A stretch of DNA of 64,000 bases from positions 2,843,431 through 2,907,430 of the forward strand of contig CM068325.1 in the NCBI GenBank assembly GCA_034766995.1. The letters are read 5' to 3'. Made by a program: the position numbers and the translations under genes. The number at the start of each line of letters is the position of its first letter. Positions within the stretch are counted from its first letter, which is position 1. The notes under the pieces were generated by a model. It did no database searches. It saw nothing but the letters and a program-made list of their open reading frames with translations, and was not told where the DNA came from. The stretch comes from Acanthacorydalis orientalis. Its lineage: Eukaryota; Arthropoda; Insecta; Megaloptera; Corydalidae. Shown piece after piece: positions 63,773 through 64,000 of the stretch.

Positions 63773-64000
63773 ATATATCATCATCTTCACCCTCTGTTAA
63801 TCCACTGCTGATTATTTTAAATATTCTTCCATGATTTTCCATTTTGTTCATGATCTTACAATGCCTTTCTTTTCCACAGATTTTAAGAAAAATTTTATTA
63901 TCCTTATCCCATCTGTTCATTGGTCTCTTTCTGGGTTTTTTCATAATTCCTTGGTTCCCAGTCAATAATTTCTCTTGTCCATCGGTTGTCTTCTCTCTCT
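63773..64000 (-). pseudogene. RTE-like LINE C-terminus, runs off the window
   Basis: On the minus strand DNRWTREIIDWEPRN shifts frame into KKPRKRPMNRWDKDN and then CGKERHCKIMNKMENHGRIF. This recalls the RRWTxxVLxWRPR...RGRPxxRWxDD...AQDRxxWR tail of arthropod RTE-like reverse transcriptases. Its 3' end, GATGATGATATATGATAATA, passes directly into the (TA)n block. The rest of the element lies beyond position 64000. Confidence 0.5.

Overview
The window looks like AT-rich nuclear DNA from an arthropod, most likely an insect. It has long (TA)n and (CA)n microsatellites, many mariner and Tc1-type DNA transposons, gypsy-type LTR elements, jockey- and RTE-type non-LTR retrotransposons, and no bacterial gene organisation. 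The species cannot be named from the sequence. Only one intact open reading frame looks like a possible host gene: a 635-residue ankyrin-repeat protein at 10022-11929, probably preceded by a 5' intron. Nearly everything else that can be identified is mobile DNA or its debris.

Layout. 1-7.7 kb: a decayed transposon-protein relic, LTR fragments, a Tc1 relic, and a complete LTR on the minus strand (5103-6569) split by a foldback element, then a zinc-finger-tailed transposase relic. 8.3-9.6 kb: mariner copy 1. 10.0-11.9 kb: the ankyrin gene. 13-15 kb: a mariner end, a non-LTR gag relic and a 62-64 bp tandem repeat. 15.85-16.44 kb: a solo LTR with a 4-bp target duplication. 17.2-18.5 kb: mariner copy 2. 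18.7-22.5 kb: a gypsy element lacking integrase. 22.5-23.4 kb: another mariner with an internal deletion. 25.5-27.3 kb: a tandem array of about 168-bp units between two direct repeats. 27.5-28.9 kb: an RTE relic split by a solo LTR that is itself split by a SINE-like insert. 31.3-33.3 kb: a foldback element and a deleted mariner. 33.3-34.4 kb: a jockey 3' end. 34.5-35.4 kb: a tandem duplication. 36.5-37.9 kb: microsatellites. 37.9-42.2 kb: mariner copy 3 split by a solo LTR that is itself split by a non-LTR retrotransposon. 42.5-48.3 kb: foldback, Tc1, mariner and TTAA elements. 49.5-51.3 kb: a jockey relic. 52.6-60.6 kb: a non-coding segment duplicated two to three times and later invaded by foldback and PIF/Harbinger elements. 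61-64 kb: a Tc1 relic, a large (TA)n block and a LINE 3' end that runs off the window.

The most unusual element is a foldback family with ends CAAGGGGAGG...CCTCCCCTTG and 3-bp TNA target duplications. Each arm carries a tRNA-like module: an A-box-like D arm, an anticodon-like hairpin, a B box GGTTCGAGTC and a downstream T-run. Two insertions are supported by matching empty sites elsewhere in the window. The modules read inward from both ends, so each element could carry two converging RNA polymerase III units.

Nested insertions give a relative chronology, and several reading frames and target duplications confirm the nesting independently. I found no operon, CRISPR array, rRNA or functional tRNA gene. 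Functional statements are inferred from sequence motifs; no database search was run.
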